64,000 bases of DNA, from positions 98,199 to 162,198 of the forward strand of contig NZ_LGCN01000040.1 of assembly GCF_001279005.1 (NCBI RefSeq). The letters run 5' to 3'. This document shows positions 10,043 through 17,676 of the stretch, in pieces (position 1 is the first letter of the stretch; each line of letters opens with the position of its first letter). Source of the DNA: Streptomyces caelestis (GTDB lineage: Bacteria > Actinomycetota > Actinomycetes > Streptomycetales > Streptomycetaceae). A program made the position numbers and the translations under genes. Under the pieces are notes generated by a model that made no database searches, was not told where the DNA came from, and saw only the letters and a list, made by a program, of their open reading frames with translations.

Positions 10043-10121
10043 GGAGGCCCGCGTACATCCTCGTCACGTAGCTCTTGACCACATGGCCGTAGCCGACCTC
10101 CTCGGGGTGCTGGGGCGGCAT
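10038..10121 (-). pseudogene. Truncated third gene of the CPCC-HEAT operon
   Basis: An ATG at 10121 lies 3 bases after the HEAT gene stop, with GAGAGGTGA ideally spaced as a ribosome site inside the end of that gene. About 28 plausible codons follow (MPPQHPEEVGYGHVV, then KSYVTRMYAGLPR). The frame then runs into the antisense of the ATPase fragment, where it reads as Arg-rich noise. The true gene was evidently cut at about 10040. I do not recognise the family from 28 residues. Confidence 0.5.
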
Positions 10122-10124
10122 CGG

Positions 10125-10856
10125 TCACCTCTCCGGGTGCAGGTCGGTACGGTCGATCCAGGTGGGGGCGACGAAGATGTTGTCGCCGGTGGGGGCTTCG
10201 GAGGCTTCCAGCAGGGACCAGGTGCGGGACTCTTCGATCAGGTGCTCCCAGGGCGCGGTCCAGTCAAGTTCCCAGTCCAGGCCGGTGTCGGAGATGCCGT
10301 AGGTGCGGCCGGCGTCCACCCGCCAGAACCGGGAGTAGAGGATCACCTGGGCGTGGTCGGCCAGGTCGTTGATGATCTCGGTGAAGTGGGCCGAGGGCCA
10401 GCCAGGGGCGTCGTCTGCCACGGTGGCGCGTAGGCGCGCGGTGAGCGGCGGGACGACAGGGGTGCGGGCGCTGAGTTCGGTCAGGGCCCAGCGGATGCCG
10501 CCCGGCTCGGTCCAGTCCGGTGGGGTCGCCCGTTCCAGGCAGGCGCGGTAGGCGCGGCGCAGGGGCTCGACGGCTCCATCAATCTCCAGGCTCGCCAGGG
10601 CCGTCGCCGCCCATTCGCGGACGGTCGGGTTGTCGCTGTCCAGCAGGCCGATGAGAGCGGGGCCGCAACGGGGATCGCCCACCTCCTCGAAGACCTCGAT
10701 GGCGGTCAGCTGACCGAAGCCGCCGAGGGAAAGCAGGCCGTCGATGACGGCGGGTAGGGCGTCGGCGCCGATCCAGATCAGCTCCGCGCGGGCGTCGTAG
10801 GACTCGTCTGCCTTGCCGTCGAGCTGCTGGACGAGTGTCTCGATGTGGGAGGTCAT
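10125..10856 (-). CDS. HEAT-repeat domain protein
   Basis: This 243-aa protein has HEAT-like helical repeats in its first half: ALPAVIDGLLSLGGFGQLTAI, DPRCGPALIGLLDSDNPTVREWAATALASL and GAVEPLRRAYRA. The second half is less repetitive and Trp-rich, with DLADHAQVILYSRFW and ISDTGLDWELDW. HEAT repeats bind other proteins, and no catalytic residues are visible. The ATG at 10856 overlaps the stop of the CPCC gene (ATGA). Immunity-like proteins of polymorphic toxin systems often look like this, but I see no toxin gene beside it. Confidence 0.75.
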   Translation of the reverse strand: MTSHIETLVQQLDGKADESYDARAELIWIGADALPAVIDGLLSLGGFGQLTAIEVFEEVGDPRCGPALIGLLDSDNPTVREWAATALASLEIDGAVEPLRRAYRACLERATPPDWTEPGGIRWALTELSARTPVVPPLTARLRATVADDAPGWPSAHFTEIINDLADHAQVILYSRFWRVDAGRTYGISDTGLDWELDWTAPWEHLIEESRTWSLLEASEAPTGDNIFVAPTWIDRTDLHPER

Positions 10857-11239
10857 GACACCGGCTGGTCGCGGCGCCAGAAGGTGGGCAGCCACCAGCA
10901 GAGCACCGAGGAGTCCGCCGGCCACGGGGCCCAATCCTCCGCTCCCCAGACCTCGAAGGAGTCTCGCGTGACGTCGATCAGGCGCCAGGCCGGGTCGAGC
11001 GGTTCGTCCGCTGCCGGGGGCCGAACGAACCGTCGGCCGTGCTGGTCGCAGGCGCCGAAGTCCTGGTAATTGCGCTGGGCCTCAATCAAGGAGACCTTGT
11101 TCGCCCCGCCATCCATGGTCGGCCACCGGAACTGGATGGCGTCATCCTCCCAGAAGCGGACGGGGCAGATGGCGTATGAGCCGGGCATCTCGTCCAGGAC
11201 GAGATGCCCGCAGCAAGGGCAGGGGTAGCGACGGCTCAC
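10853..11239 (-). CDS. CPCC-family cysteine-rich protein
   Basis: This 128-aa protein carries RYPCPCCGHLVLDE, then SYAICPVRFWEDD. The family usually reads CPVCFWEDD, so the fourth cysteine position is Arg here, which may weaken metal binding. The rest follows the family pattern: NKVSLIEAQRNYQDFGACDQ and a Trp-rich end. GTG at 11239 (VSRRYPCPCC) is the most likely start. The open frame reaches 11362, but that part lies in a repeat also found at 14.1 kb. The gene is coupled to the HEAT gene. The function of CPCC proteins is not established. Confidence 0.75.
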   Translation of the reverse strand: MSRRYPCPCCGHLVLDEMPGSYAICPVRFWEDDAIQFRWPTMDGGANKVSLIEAQRNYQDFGACDQHGRRFVRPPAADEPLDPAWRLIDVTRDSFEVWGAEDWAPWPADSSVLCWWLPTFWRRDQPVS

Positions 11240-11442
11240 CCGCGCAGTCTCATTGACCTGCTGTCGCCGGCGCCATGTATTTCCAGGCCAGTGGCGACTC
11301 GCCAGTCCGCAGCCAGTCCGCAGGACACTCGTAAATGGTTGTCGGGAGCCAACGCATGCCAACGATAAAATCCTAGGTCAGAGCCCTGGAGGGGGCTCCG
11401 CCGCAGGTTAGGATCTGGCCTCAGACATTCCGCTTCAACGTC
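11213..11442. repeat. Diverged direct repeat, copy A
   Basis: About 230 bp, covering the start of the CPCC gene and its upstream region, is repeated in the same orientation at 14057-14289. Conserved blocks include a perfect 19-base stretch (GAGCCAACGCATGCCAACG at 11346-11364), CAGTCCGCAGGACAC and TTCCGCTTCAACGT. Between blocks the copies differ by many substitutions, so the duplication is old or came from related genes. Confidence 0.75.
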
Positions 11443-11459
11443 TGACCTCATCGTCAGAG

Positions 11460-11493
11460 GCGGCCTGACCTGTGAGAACGCTGGTCAGGCCGC
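11460..11493. terminator. Strong stem-loop next to repeat copy A
   Basis: Perfect 11-bp arms GCGGCCTGACC (11460-11470) and GGTCAGGCCGC (11483-11493) enclose a 12-base loop. No T-run follows on either side. It separates the CPCC promoter region from the leftward approach to the Fic gene. It may be a terminator or a structured element of the repeat boundary. Confidence 0.55.
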
Positions 11494-11799
11494 TGTGCTG
11501 TCCGCAACAGTCCACAGAACGGTTCGACCTGGCCCGCCTGCATCCTGCATTCGGACCGCGGCAGCGGACCCGAACTCAACCGGCCGTCGCGACACCGGGG
11601 TCGTAGTCGATGGTGGATGTTCGGTCGGTCTCCTCTACGTTCGCATGGTGCACGGCGCGCAGGGGCGCCATGGCCGTGGTACGGCCCCGTTTCACGCTCA
11701 CCGTGCCGCCATCGAGGCGCAGGCTGCCGCTCCTGCCCCTCTCGTGGGCTCGTCTTCGTCGTTCCCGTGGAGGCTCGGCGTCGAGTCGGTGGTGAATGC

Positions 11800-11827
11800 T
11801 GACGCATTGACGTAATATTTGCGTCAA
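11800..11827 (+). promoter_or_regulatory. AT-rich operator-like inverted repeats before the Fic gene
   Basis: TGACGCA (11800-11806) is mirrored by TGCGTCA (11820-11826). Inside it, TTGACG (11807-11812) is mirrored by CGTCAA (11822-11827). This cluster lies 14 bases before the Fic ATG in an unusually AT-rich patch, next to CGTAATATTT. It fits autoregulation by the C-terminal winged helix of the Fic protein, which is inference. Confidence 0.55.
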
Positions 11828-11841
11828 CATAGAGTGGGGGC

Positions 11842-12978
11842 ATGCTCTTCCCCACGCCTGCTCTCAAAGCCGAGGATCAGCGTGTTCTCGGTGAGATCGA
11901 AGACCTTCGCCGCTCGTTGCGTCTTCAGGTCCGGTCCACTCCGGCGAAGTGGACCGAAGGGCTGCGCAAGTTCTTGACCGCGGATGCGGTCGCGGCCTCC
12001 AACTCGATCGAGGGCTTCAAAGTGTCCACGGTCGACGTCGAGGACCTTCTGGAGGGCGAACGGGATGTCGACGTTTCTGAGGAGGACCGGGAGGAGACGC
12101 TCGCTTATCAGCGGATGATGACCTACATCCAGACGCTGCACGACGTCGCGGACTTCCGATACGGCAAGGAGCTGCTCAACGCGCTCCACTGGATGCTGCA
12201 GGGACACCGGCACACCCCGCGGAAGCCGGCCGGGCAGTGGCGGCGCGGAGCGGTGTACGTGACGGACGCCCGCGACCCCAGCATCGCGGCATATACGGCA
12301 CCGGACGCGGCCGAGGTGCCTGCGTTGACGGGTGAACTGGTCGAGTGGCTGAACACGGACGATGGAACCCACCCGCTGGTGCGGGCCGCCATGGCGCATC
12401 TGCACCTTGTCGCCATCCATCCGTGGGCGGACGGCAACGGCCGCATGTCCCGGTCCCTCCAGACGCTCATGATCGCGAGACAGGGAGAACTGGCCCCCGA
12501 GTTCTCCTCGATCGAGGCTTGGCTGGGGCGCCCCGGCAATACCTGGGAGTACTACCGCGAGTTGCAGCGCCGGGGGGCCACCTATCGCCCCGACCAGGAC
12601 GTCTCCGATTGGGTACGTTTCAACCTCACCGCGTACCACCAGCAGGCACAGACCGTACGCAATCGCCTGGATCGTTCGAGTCGGGTGTGGCTTCTGCTGG
12701 GTGAGTTCGCTGAGGCCCGGGGACTGGAAGAAAGGGTGGTCTCCGCCCTGCACGACGTGGCGATGTCCGGGCGGGTGCGTCGTACGCGCTACGAACGGGC
12801 GGAGGACCTGAGTCTGCAGCGTGCCCAACGCGACCTCCGGGACCTGGTCGCGGGCGAGATCCTGACGCCGGTCGGCCGTACCCGTGCCCGCTTCTACACC
12901 GCCGGACCCGCCTTCCCGGGGGCGGCCCTGGAAGCGGCTCGGACCCCGCTGGCGCTGGCCGATCCGTACACGAGCTGA
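11842..12978 (+). CDS. Fic family protein (probable AMP-transferase)
   Basis: This is a 378-aa Fic protein. The inhibitory helix SNSIEG (residues 53-58, [S/T]xxxE[G/N]) is N-terminal, which makes it a class II Fic. The Fic core carries HLVAIHPWADGNGRMSR with the catalytic H193 in the HPWADGNGR motif, a common variant of HPFxxGNGR. The C-terminal 90 residues form a winged helix-like region (ERAEDLSLQRAQRDLRDL). Class II Fic enzymes transfer AMP to target Ser, Thr or Tyr and are held inactive by the inhibitory Glu. The ATG at 11842 follows GTGGGGG. The gene stands alone with its own operator-like region. Confidence 0.9.
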   Translation: MLFPTPALKAEDQRVLGEIEDLRRSLRLQVRSTPAKWTEGLRKFLTADAVAASNSIEGFKVSTVDVEDLLEGERDVDVSEEDREETLAYQRMMTYIQTLHDVADFRYGKELLNALHWMLQGHRHTPRKPAGQWRRGAVYVTDARDPSIAAYTAPDAAEVPALTGELVEWLNTDDGTHPLVRAAMAHLHLVAIHPWADGNGRMSRSLQTLMIARQGELAPEFSSIEAWLGRPGNTWEYYRELQRRGATYRPDQDVSDWVRFNLTAYHQQAQTVRNRLDRSSRVWLLLGEFAEARGLEERVVSALHDVAMSGRVRRTRYERAEDLSLQRAQRDLRDLVAGEILTPVGRTRARFYTAGPAFPGAALEAARTPLALADPYTS

Positions 12979-13238
12979 GAGCATCTCGCGAACTGCCGGG
13001 TCAATCGCGATGGCGGTGTGGAACGCGTGCACTCGCAGTGTGTCCGAGTCGTTGCTCGCTCCGTCTCCCATGGCCGGCCGGCGGAACTGGACCCCGTCGT
13101 CATCCCGGAAATTCGAGGCCGGGCCCCTGGTTTTTCCCGTGCCGGGATGACGCGGAGCGCCCGCGTCGGCACTTCGATACCATTCGTTGGTTCAAATTGA
13201 TATCATTGATGTGTTGTCGGGCTGTGGAGGGATGGCTG

Positions 13239-13490
13239 ATGGCCAGGACCGTGATTGATCTGGACGACGAGATCGTCGAGCAGGCGATGCGGGTGTACGG
13301 CGTGAAGACCAAGGCCGCCGCGGTACGGGCGGCCATGGAGGAGGGGGTGAAGCTGCGGCTGCGCCGGGAGCTGTTCGACGCCATCGACGAGGGGGAGTTC
13401 GAGGACGCGTTCGCGGAGATCCGCTCGCAGACCGGGCCGCGTCATCCGGACGGCACGCTCAAGCATGAGGGCGGGGCCTCGGCGGCGTGA
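13239..13490 (+). CDS. VapB-type antitoxin
   Basis: This 83-aa protein begins MARTVIDLDDEIVEQAM, a ribbon-helix-helix strand and helix. GVKTKAAAVRAAMEEGVKL, the typical KTKxxAVRxAL segment, follows, then an acidic C-terminus that would wrap the toxin. The ATG at 13239 has GGAGGG 9 bases upstream. An AT-rich stretch with GATATCA at about 13200-13207 is a likely autoregulatory promoter. Its stop overlaps the GTG of the PIN toxin gene, typical of a type II pair. Confidence 0.88.
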   Translation: MARTVIDLDDEIVEQAMRVYGVKTKAAAVRAAMEEGVKLRLRRELFDAIDEGEFEDAFAEIRSQTGPRHPDGTLKHEGGASAA

Positions 13491-13903
13491 AGGGGCGCTA
13501 TCTCGTCGACAAGTCGGCGCTGGCCCGTCGGGGCAAGGCAGCGGTGCGAGCGCGGCTGGATGTGCTGGACCGCGACGGGCTCCTCGCGGTCTGCGCCCCG
13601 ACGGAGTACGAGATCCTGTACTCGGCTCGCGGCAAGCCCGAAGCGCTGCGACTGCGTACCCTGCTCCGCGGCTTCGACTACCTGCCCTGCAATGATCAGG
13701 AGTTCGAGCGGGCACTCGAGATCCAGGGCCTGGCGCTGAACGCCGGCTTCCACCGCGCGCTGTCGCTGGCCGACGTCCTCATCGCGGCAACCGCTGAACG
13801 GCACCGGGCCACGGTCCTGCACTATGACGGCGACTTCGACATGATCGCCTCGGTGAGCGGGCTGAAGGCCGAGTGGGTCGTGGAGCCCGGCACGGCCGAC
13901 TGA
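13487..13903 (+). CDS. PIN-domain toxin (VapC-like)
   Basis: This 138-aa PIN-domain ribonuclease keeps the acidic site: D8 in YLVDKSAL, E40/E42 in PTEYEIL, D96 in LADVLIAATA and D114/D116 in HYDGDFDMI. Size and residue order match VapC toxins, which cleave tRNA or rRNA when their antitoxin is degraded. The GTG start at 13487 overlaps the antitoxin TGA. Both genes and the Fic gene lie between two diverged direct repeats. Confidence 0.9.
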   Translation: MKGRYLVDKSALARRGKAAVRARLDVLDRDGLLAVCAPTEYEILYSARGKPEALRLRTLLRGFDYLPCNDQEFERALEIQGLALNAGFHRALSLADVLIAATAERHRATVLHYDGDFDMIASVSGLKAEWVVEPGTAD

Positions 13904-14030
13904 GCCGACGCGTGCCGGTGCGGTCGGTGTTCTCATGCCGGGGAAAACCCGCCCCTTCGTCACCTGCCGCCATGGCGGGGCCCGGCCCGTCCTTTCACGG
14001 AAGGCGGTGGCCGCGGTCTCGGCGCGCGTC

Positions 14031-14099
14031 GCCGCGCCCGGTCTCGTCGCGCCCGCGGCAGGGACAGGGGTGGCGGTCGCTCACCTGCGCAGCCTCGTT
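14031..14099 (-). pseudogene. Remnant of a second CPCC gene start
   Basis: On the minus strand this encodes NEAAQVSDRHPCPCRGRDET. It aligns with NETARVSRRYPCPCCGHLVL at the start of the CPCC gene at 11.2 kb. The second CPC pair is lost, the downstream family sequence is absent, and the region degenerates into Arg-rich noise. It sits in repeat copy B. Confidence 0.6.
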
Positions 14100-14289
14100 G
14101 CAGGTCCGGCCGGTGCGCCATGGATTTCTCGGCCTCTGCACGCCCGGCCAGTTCGCAGCCAGTCCGCAGGACACCCGTGAACGGCCGTCGAGAGCCAACG
14201 CATGCCAACGGAGAAAGCCCGGTTCAGAGCCCTGGATGGGACTCCTCCGCAGGTCAGGATCTGGTTTTGGGTATTCCGCTTCAACGTGT
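14057..14289. repeat. Diverged direct repeat, copy B
   Basis: This is the partner of 11213-11442, in the same orientation. It holds the exact 19-base block at 14192-14210 and ends at TTCCGCTTCAACGT. Together the copies bracket 2.6 kb with the Fic and PIN toxin-antitoxin genes. Confidence 0.75.
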
Positions 14290-14331
14290 AGGGCGCTCCC
14301 ACCGCGATTCCGCTGCCGTACGCACGGCTCA

Positions 14332-14366
14332 CCAAGGGGTCGGCCCGTTCAGGGTCGGCCCCTTGG
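14332..14366 (-). terminator. Stem-loop after xlnC
   Basis: Imperfect 15-bp arms (CCAAGGGGTCGGCCC and GGGTCGGCCCCTTGG, 13 of 15 pairing) enclose a 5-base loop. It lies 50 bases past the xlnC stop and fits a factor-independent terminator of the Streptomyces type without a long T-run. Confidence 0.7.
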
Positions 14367-14416
14367 TCGTGGCGGTGCCGACTCGGCGCGGGCCCTGTCC
14401 CCGCGCCGGGCGGACG

Positions 14417-15139
14417 TCAGCCGCTGACGGTGATGTTCGAGCTGCCGCTGCTCTGGTAGCCCTCGGTCGCCATGACCATGTAGTACTTGAACTGGCCGAG
14501 GTTCATGCCCGCGCGGGCCCAGGCGTCGAAGTGGTTGCCGGTGGTGATGGTGCCGGAGCCGCTGGTCACCTTCGACTGGCGGACGCTCCAGTACTGGTCG
14601 AAGGTGCGGGTGCCCTCGACGGAGGGGGCGTTGTACCGCGTCGTCCTGTAGATGTCGTACGTGCCGCCGTCGCTGTAGACGGTGCCCTTGTGCTGGCCGG
14701 TGGGCCGGAAGCTGCCCCAGTTGTCGACGATGTAGTACTCGACCAGCGGGTTCGAGGTCCAGCCGTAGAGACAGCCGTAGCCGTTGCCCGAGGGGTTGAA
14801 GTACCCGGTGTAACGGACCGTCCTGCGGCCGCCGTTGGCCCAGCCCTTGCCCGCGACGAAGTTGCCGCAGTTGGTCCACCTGGTGCTGTAGCTGCCGCCG
14901 CCGTTGAGGGTCATGGAGACCGAGCCGCCGCCGTCGGTCCAGAACGTGTAGTACATGCCGTCGTAACCGGTCTGGTTGGTGGTGATGGTGGTGGCGGCGT
15001 GGGCGGTGCCGGGCAGCAGCAGCCCGGACGCGGTGGCCAGCGTGGCGGCGCCGGCGCCACCGAGGAAGCCCCGACGGCTCAGGCCGGGGGGAATGATCGC
15101 CTGCTGGGTCTGGTCCTGCTGCGTGCCTTCCTGGTGCAT
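14417..15139 (-). CDS. xlnC: GH11 endo-1,4-beta-xylanase, Tat-exported
   Basis: This 240-aa secreted xylanase hydrolyses internal beta-1,4 bonds of xylan. The Tat signal is SRRGFLGG at residues 21-28, followed by a hydrophobic run and likely cleavage after TAHA (48). The mature GH11 beta-jelly roll has the nucleophile E134 in [13 protein letters not shown] and the acid/base E226 in [12 protein letters not shown]. It has no cellulose- or xylan-binding module. These traits match XlnC of S. lividans, a single-domain Tat-dependent xylanase. The ATG at 15139 has GGAAGGA 6 bases upstream. It is a single-gene unit with its own terminator. Confidence 0.96.
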   Translation of the reverse strand: MHQEGTQQDQTQQAIIPPGLSRRGFLGGAGAATLATASGLLLPGTAHAATTITTNQTGYDGMYYTFWTDGGGSVSMTLNGGGSYSTRWTNCGNFVAGKGWANGGRRTVRYTGYFNPSGNGYGCLYGWTSNPLVEYYIVDNWGSFRPTGQHKGTVYSDGGTYDIYRTTRYNAPSVEGTRTFDQYWSVRQSKVTSGSGTITTGNHFDAWARAGMNLGQFKYYMVMATEGYQSSGSSNITVSG

Positions 15140-15266
15140 GTCGTTTCCTTCCGGTCAAGGCAGGTGGGGGACCGCACGGCCTTCTACCGCCCGGCGGCCT
15201 TGCGTGGAACGCGGTCTTCTGCTTCGGCGGCCTCAGTTTTCTGAGAGCTTCATGACCCTGTCAACA

Positions 15267-15288
15267 GTTTCGGCATTCTTTCGGAAAC
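15267..15288 (-). promoter_or_regulatory. Operator-like inverted repeat upstream of xlnC
   Basis: GTTTC (15267-15271) and GAAAC (15284-15288) flank a 12-base spacer that contains TTTCGG-like half sites. TTTC/GAAA palindromes are known upstream of Streptomyces xylanase genes and mediate substrate control. Placement here, about 130 bases before the start, is compatible with that. Confidence 0.45.
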
Positions 15289-15602
15289 GTCTCCGTGCTC
15301 GGAAAAATGCTTGACGAATGCATTTTCCCTGTTCAAAGCGCTGATCGCGTGAACCCGCGGGCGACGGGGAGGGGGTTCGGATCAGGTCGGGGCGCAAGTG
15401 TGTGCGGTCAACTCGAAAGTTTCGGGGGCGGGGGGAGAGTGCTTCGGCGCTCCGTCGGCACCGGCCGTCGGTGAAGGCGCGGAGGAGGTCCGTCCGGCGA
15501 CGCCGCTCGGCGGGTGTGCGGCGGTCCCGGAATCACCCGGTGAATCGGGGGGTATCCGAAGCGGGTAAGCTCCGGGCAGGCGATGATTGCCGGGAGACAA
15601 TA

Positions 15603-15692
15603 ATGGCCCTGTGGCAACGAAGTAGCCGTGTCATACCGGACGGGGAAGGCAGTGGAATGTTCCGATGGGGCGGAAACACCTCCGCGCACTAG
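15603..15692 (+). CDS. Possible 29-aa small ORF
   Basis: An ATG at 15603 preceded by GGGAGA (7 bases away) opens a 29-residue frame, MALWQRSSRVIPDGEG, then SGMFRWGGNTSAH. It lies in the 600-bp gap between xlnC and the MarR gene, on the opposite strand from both. It has no Cys and no leader or core pattern of a known peptide family. It could be a small protein or chance. No homologue is known to me. Confidence 0.25.
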   Translation: MALWQRSSRVIPDGEGSGMFRWGGNTSAH

Positions 15693-15740
15693 CCGTCGAC
15701 GCCCCACGGCGTCGGGGAGCCCGGTGTCGCGGCCTCGTGC

Positions 15741-16226
15741 TCAGGCGGTCCGGTCGTCCGACCGCATGCCGTCGTCGTGCATCCGCAGCGCCGCCGCGTC
15801 GCAGAACGCCTCCAGCCCTTCCAGCAGTGCCGCCCGTTTCGCCGCGGGCATGAGCGTCAGCACCGACTGCAGTTCCTGCTCCCTGCGTGCGCGCAGGTCG
15901 TCGAGGAACGCGCGGCCCCGCTTGCTGAGGTGCAGCCGGACCTCTCTCCGGTCGGCCCGGCCGACCACACGGTCGACGAGGCCGACGGCGACCAGCCGGT
16001 CGCAGAGCCGGCTGGTGGACGGAGGGGTCGAGGCGAGGGCGGCGCTGAGCGTGCGCAGATTGATGCCGTCCTGGTGCTCCAGGGTGAGCAGCACGCGCAT
16101 CTGGGACGCGGAGGCCGGGGCGGTCGAGGCGCGGCCCCACAGGACTTCCAGCAACTCTCCCGCCGTCGCGGTCACACGGGCGACCTCGACGGGCTCCGGG
16201 TGGGGGCGGAAAGCAGCCACTGTCAC
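15741..16226 (-). CDS. MarR family regulator 1
   Basis: This 161-aa MarR-type winged-helix protein carries GINLRTLSAALASTPPSTSRLCDRLVAVGLVDR, which spans the recognition helix. VGRADRREVRLHLSKRGRAFL forms the wing. The GTG at 16226 is the start. It is divergent from the SpoIIE phosphatase gene starting at 16374. The same arrangement in mirror form occurs at 21.3-23.0 kb, so this is one of two MarR/phosphatase pairs flanking the Rsb-like genes. Confidence 0.88.
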   Translation of the reverse strand: MTVAAFRPHPEPVEVARVTATAGELLEVLWGRASTAPASASQMRVLLTLEHQDGINLRTLSAALASTPPSTSRLCDRLVAVGLVDRVVGRADRREVRLHLSKRGRAFLDDLRARREQELQSVLTLMPAAKRAALLEGLEAFCDAAALRMHDDGMRSDDRTA

Positions 16227-16373
16227 ACTCTCGCAGGCACTGGGACAGCGGCCAGCGTACTAGCCATTCGCAGCGGCTACACATGGGTCCGACGCCCCGG
16301 GGCGCCCGGTGAGCGGCGTCGCCGCTCGGGTGGGGACACAAGAACTCTTCGAAGGATTGGTGTTATTGCCATC

Positions 16374-17531
16374 GTGAACAGACTCGTGACCGCTGAGCGG
16401 GCTCTGCGTACAGCGGCACCCCATGAACTGCTCGACGCCACCCGTCGCGTGCTGGCGGAGCTCTACGCGGCGGAATCCGCCGAACTGTTCCTGGCCGACT
16501 ACAGCCTGACCGCGCTCCAGCCCGTGGCGGTGCTCCCCTACACCACGGAGCCGGTGTCCGTGCACAACAGCGTGGTGGGCCGGGCCTTCGGCGCCCAGGA
16601 ACCGGTGGTCGAGTCCGCCGACGGCCGCGTGCGCGTGCACCTGCCGGTCAGCGTGCGCGGCGACCGGCTGGGCGTGCTGTCGGTGACCCTGCCGGACGAG
16701 GACGGCGCCGAAGGCGTCCTCGAGGAGCTCGCGGAGATCGCGCGGGCGCTCGGCCACGAAGTGGTCGTCGCCGAGCGTGACACCGACGTCTATCTGCAGG
16801 CGCGCCGCAAGGACCGGCTCACCCTGGCCGCCGAGATGCAGTGGCAGCTGCTGCCCGCGCGCTCCTGCTCGCGCCCCGAGTACGAGCTCGGCGCACAGCT
16901 GGAGCCCGCGTACGCGATCCACGGCGACAACTTCGACTGGTCCGCCACGGCGGACCATCTGATGCTCTACGTCACCAACGGCATGGGCGAGGGCATAGAG
17001 GCCTCCCTGCTGACGAACCTGGCCATCAACGCCCTGCGCAACGCGCGGCGTGCCGGTCTCGCCATCGACGACCAGGCCGCCCTCGCCGACCAGGCGGTCT
17101 ACGCCCACTACCAGGGCCGCCGCTATCTGTCGGTGCTGATGTTCGACTTCGACCTGGTGACCGGACGCGTGGCAGTCGTGGACGCGGGATCCCCGCAGAT
17201 GTTCCGGCTGCGGAACGGATCCGTCGAGCCGGTCACCTTCGAGGCGCAGCTTCCGCTGGGCATGTTCGAGGAGACCGACTACGTGACCCAGGAGTTCCGG
17301 GTCGAGCCCGGGGACCGGCTCGTCTTCGTCAGCGACGGTGTGCACGCGGTCGCCGGCCCCCAGGGGGAGACGTACGGCGACGCCGCGCTCGCCCGGGCGA
17401 TCCAGTCCACCCGGCTGCTGCCGGCCGCCGAGGTCCCGCGCGCGGTCCTCCGGGAGCTGACCGGCCACCGTGGCCGGTCCCTTCCCGACGACGACGCCCT
17501 CGTCGTCTGTCTCGACTGGCACGGCCGCTGA
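16374..17531 (+). CDS. SpoIIE/PP2C-type phosphatase, paralogue 1 (D-to-N in metal motif)
   Basis: This 385-aa protein has an N-terminal GAF-like region (ELFLADYSLTALQPV, RGDRLGVLSV) and a C-terminal SpoIIE-type PP2C domain. The domain begins TLAAEMQWQLLPARS and keeps D185 and D188 in HGDNFDW and D321 in FVSDGVHA. The conserved Asp of the DGMGxG motif is Asn202 (TNGMGEG), which should weaken metal binding. The related protein at 21.3 kb keeps that Asp but loses the one matching D321. The start is uncertain: GTG 16374 lacks a well-placed ribosome site, though GAAGGA lies 17 bases upstream. Family role: dephosphorylation of anti-anti-sigma factors. Confidence 0.85.
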   Translation: MNRLVTAERALRTAAPHELLDATRRVLAELYAAESAELFLADYSLTALQPVAVLPYTTEPVSVHNSVVGRAFGAQEPVVESADGRVRVHLPVSVRGDRLGVLSVTLPDEDGAEGVLEELAEIARALGHEVVVAERDTDVYLQARRKDRLTLAAEMQWQLLPARSCSRPEYELGAQLEPAYAIHGDNFDWSATADHLMLYVTNGMGEGIEASLLTNLAINALRNARRAGLAIDDQAALADQAVYAHYQGRRYLSVLMFDFDLVTGRVAVVDAGSPQMFRLRNGSVEPVTFEAQLPLGMFEETDYVTQEFRVEPGDRLVFVSDGVHAVAGPQGETYGDAALARAIQSTRLLPAAEVPRAVLRELTGHRGRSLPDDDALVVCLDWHGR

Positions 17532-17609
17532 CCCGGGCGGGCGCCGCCGGTCTCCTCGCCGATGTGCCGGTCCGTGTTGTTCGCCGCACACGGTCGACGT
17601 TAACGTTTG

Positions 17610-17634
17610 CCATGTGGCAATAATTGCTACATGG
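17610..17634. promoter_or_regulatory. 25-bp near-perfect palindrome before the RsbR-like gene
   Basis: CCATGTGGCAAT (left half) pairs with ATTGCTACATGG around a central A, with 11 of 12 positions complementary. It lies 40-70 bases before the RsbR-like start, in an AT-rich patch preceded by GTTAACG. Length and symmetry fit a MarR-dimer operator, and two MarR genes lie in this block. The regulator is inferred. Confidence 0.6.
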
Positions 17635-17676
17635 ATACGGCCGGTCGGCGGCCCTGCGGGCGAGGAGACGGTGAGG

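Noticed and set aside
11240..11362. Extended CPCC protein start at 11362
   Set aside because: The extra 41 codons fall in the duplicated upstream region, contain no family sequence, and the same stretch in copy B is non-coding.
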